Positions 15,188-15,577 of a DNA stretch of 15,577 nucleotides are shown here, in pieces. The stretch's first letter is position 1, and every line of letters begins with the position of its first letter. Below the pieces are notes generated by a model. That model was not told the origin of the DNA. It searched no databases and saw nothing but the letters and a program-made list of their open reading frames with translations. Source of the DNA: Ktedonobacter sp. 13_1_20CM_4_53_11 (GTDB lineage: Bacteria > Chloroflexota > Ktedonobacteria > Ktedonobacterales > Ktedonobacteraceae); assembly GCA_001919995.1 (NCBI GenBank), contig MNIY01000121.1, positions 1 through 15,577 of the forward strand. The letters are read 5' to 3'. The translations under genes and the position numbers were made by a program.

Positions 15188-15214
15188 GTGTTACAAGTGC
15201 GACAAGTGCGACAA
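15188..15214 (+). repeat. Three tandem 9-nt repeats upstream of hicA
   Basis: GTGTTACAA (15188-15196), GTGCGACAA (15197-15205) and GTGCGACAA (15206-15214) stand head to tail about 70 nt upstream of the hicA -10 box. They could be a regulator binding array or slippage products. Nothing else in the window matches them. Confidence 0.6.
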
Positions 15215-15281
15215 ACAGCAAGCAACATTTTTTGGTAGAAAACTTGCATATCGGATTTATTAGGAAATATGGCTGACATTA

Positions 15282-15290
15282 TGATATACT
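15282..15290 (+). promoter_or_regulatory. Extended -10 promoter of hicA
   Basis: TGATATACT gives the extended element TGn plus the -10 box TATACT at 15285-15290, 21 nt before the hicA start. No good -35 box lies 17 nt upstream, which is usual for extended -10 promoters. GCTGACA (15272-15278) and CTGTCAC (15289-15295) flank the box as a partial inverted repeat (TGACA/TGTCA) and might be an autoregulatory operator for HicB. Confidence 0.55.
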
Positions 15291-15311
15291 GTCACAAAAA
15301 GGTTGGTAGTG

Positions 15312-15542
15312 ATGAGTCCAAAGTCACCTCGTATAAATGCGACTCAGCTACTTCGAGCTTTGAGACGTGACGGATGGGAGCAAATACGGCAAAGTGGGAG
15401 CCATGTCATGCTAAAGCATCCCCATAAACCAGGACATGTTACGGTACCTAAACATGCAACTGTTATACTGAAGCCGAAAACGCTGGAGTCTATTCTGGAG
15501 CAGGCTGGACTTACCGTGGATGAATTGCGCGAATTGCTTTAA
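15312..15542 (+). CDS. hicA: HicA-family mRNA interferase toxin
   Basis: A 76-residue HicA-type toxin (YcfA fold, a double-stranded RNA-binding-like domain) that cleaves mRNA when free of its antitoxin HicB. ATG 15312 has AAAAAGG (15296-15302) 9 nt upstream; the GTG at 15309 is less well placed. The first helix TQLLRALRRDGWEQIRQ leads to the catalytic turn SGSH with H31 as the expected active residue, then strands HVMLKHP and HVTVPKH, then KTLESILEQAGLTVDELREL, all as expected for the family. The length is normal. The next ORF starts 24 nt downstream, the usual hicA-hicB order. Base composition is lower in GC than in the glycosylation operon, consistent with a mobile module (inference). Confidence 0.92.
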   Translation: MSPKSPRINATQLLRALRRDGWEQIRQSGSHVMLKHPHKPGHVTVPKHATVILKPKTLESILEQAGLTVDELRELL

Positions 15543-15566
15543 GCCCAGGAGCAAAAGGAAGAAATT

Positions 15567-15577
15567 ATGAGCGAATA
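15567..15577 (+). CDS. Start of probable hicB antitoxin gene, cut by window end
   Basis: ATG 15567 with AAAAGGAAG 5-6 nt upstream begins a frame whose first codons read Met-Ser-Glu before the window ends. The position right after hicA and the strong ribosome site suggest hicB, but nothing in three codons can confirm it. Confidence 0.45.

Larger units (their letters stand above)
14987..15311. other. 325-nt divergent intergenic region
   Basis: This gap separates the minus-strand gene from hicA. It holds the minus-strand promoter (15033-15062), a 9-nt triple repeat (15188-15214) and the hicA promoter (15282-15290). It is clearly more AT-rich than the upstream operon. Frames open across it (minus 15052-15279; plus 14864-15238) have no ribosome sites and cross the promoters, so I see no gene here. 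Confidence 0.6.

Noticed and set aside
15188..15214. CRISPR-like array
   Set aside because: The units are 9 nt, contiguous and without spacers, and no cas genes are present.
14864..15238. Plus-strand frame of 124 codons
   Set aside because: It starts inside the well-supported minus-strand gene, has no ribosome site and encodes no recognisable or protein-like sequence.
15052..15279. Minus-strand frame of 75 codons with CRTCRTCNTC
   Set aside because: The Cys pattern is produced by the 9-nt DNA repeat. There is no ribosome site, and the frame overlaps the promoter of the minus-strand gene and ends next to the hicA promoter.

Overview
The window most resembles the genome of a filamentous soil Chloroflexota bacterium of the Ktedonobacteria type. 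The reasons are the moderately high GC content, the Shine-Dalgarno-led operon of large membrane glycosyltransferases, repeated Ig/IPT-like surface modules, a zinc-ribbon PP2C phosphatase, a DUF2079 membrane protein and several ECF sigma factors. This assignment is inferred from gene content; no marker gene is present.

Region 1 (about 1-11083, all plus strand, tight spacing) looks like one operon for polyprenyl-phosphate-linked sugar chemistry at the cell surface. In order it holds: a small uncharacterised ORF; a GtrA-family membrane protein (candidate flippase for polyprenyl-phosphate sugars); a processive-type GT2 membrane glycosyltransferase; a GT39/ArnT-like transferase gene that is broken; a single-pass surface protein with four Ig/IPT-like modules and a Ser/Thr/Pro tail; a polyprenyl-phosphate mannose synthase fused to a membrane anchor and three modules of the same kind; a PP2C phosphatase with a zinc ribbon; and a DUF2079 multi-pass protein. 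A coherent reading is that activated sugar is made (DPM-like synthase), flipped (GtrA) and transferred outside (GT39, DUF2079), with the modular proteins as scaffold or acceptor.

The GT39 gene is interrupted at about 2716-2862 by 147 nt. On the minus strand these encode an unmistakable piece of a DUF1588-type protein, a family typical of Planctomycetes and similar phyla. It replaces roughly 100 residues of the enzyme. It is either an assembly chimera or a very small illegitimate recombination, and it should be checked first.

Region 2 (11121-13384) is regulatory: an ECF sigma factor, an orphan OmpR/PhoB-like winged-helix protein, then a promoter carrying three tandem 11-nt direct repeats (core CATGAC), a 38-codon ORF and a second ECF sigma factor. 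The 38-codon product aligns without gaps, from its start codon, with the first 38 residues of the ORF at position 9. The window therefore holds two members of a small, apparently undescribed leader-type family. A second set of three tandem 11-nt repeats lies at 14270-14302, in the gap between convergent genes.

Region 3 (13566-15577) holds a DUF998-like membrane protein, a minus-strand protein of unknown function with a good promoter, a 325-nt regulatory gap with a 9-nt tandem repeat, and a HicA-type toxin gene followed by the first codons of what is probably hicB.
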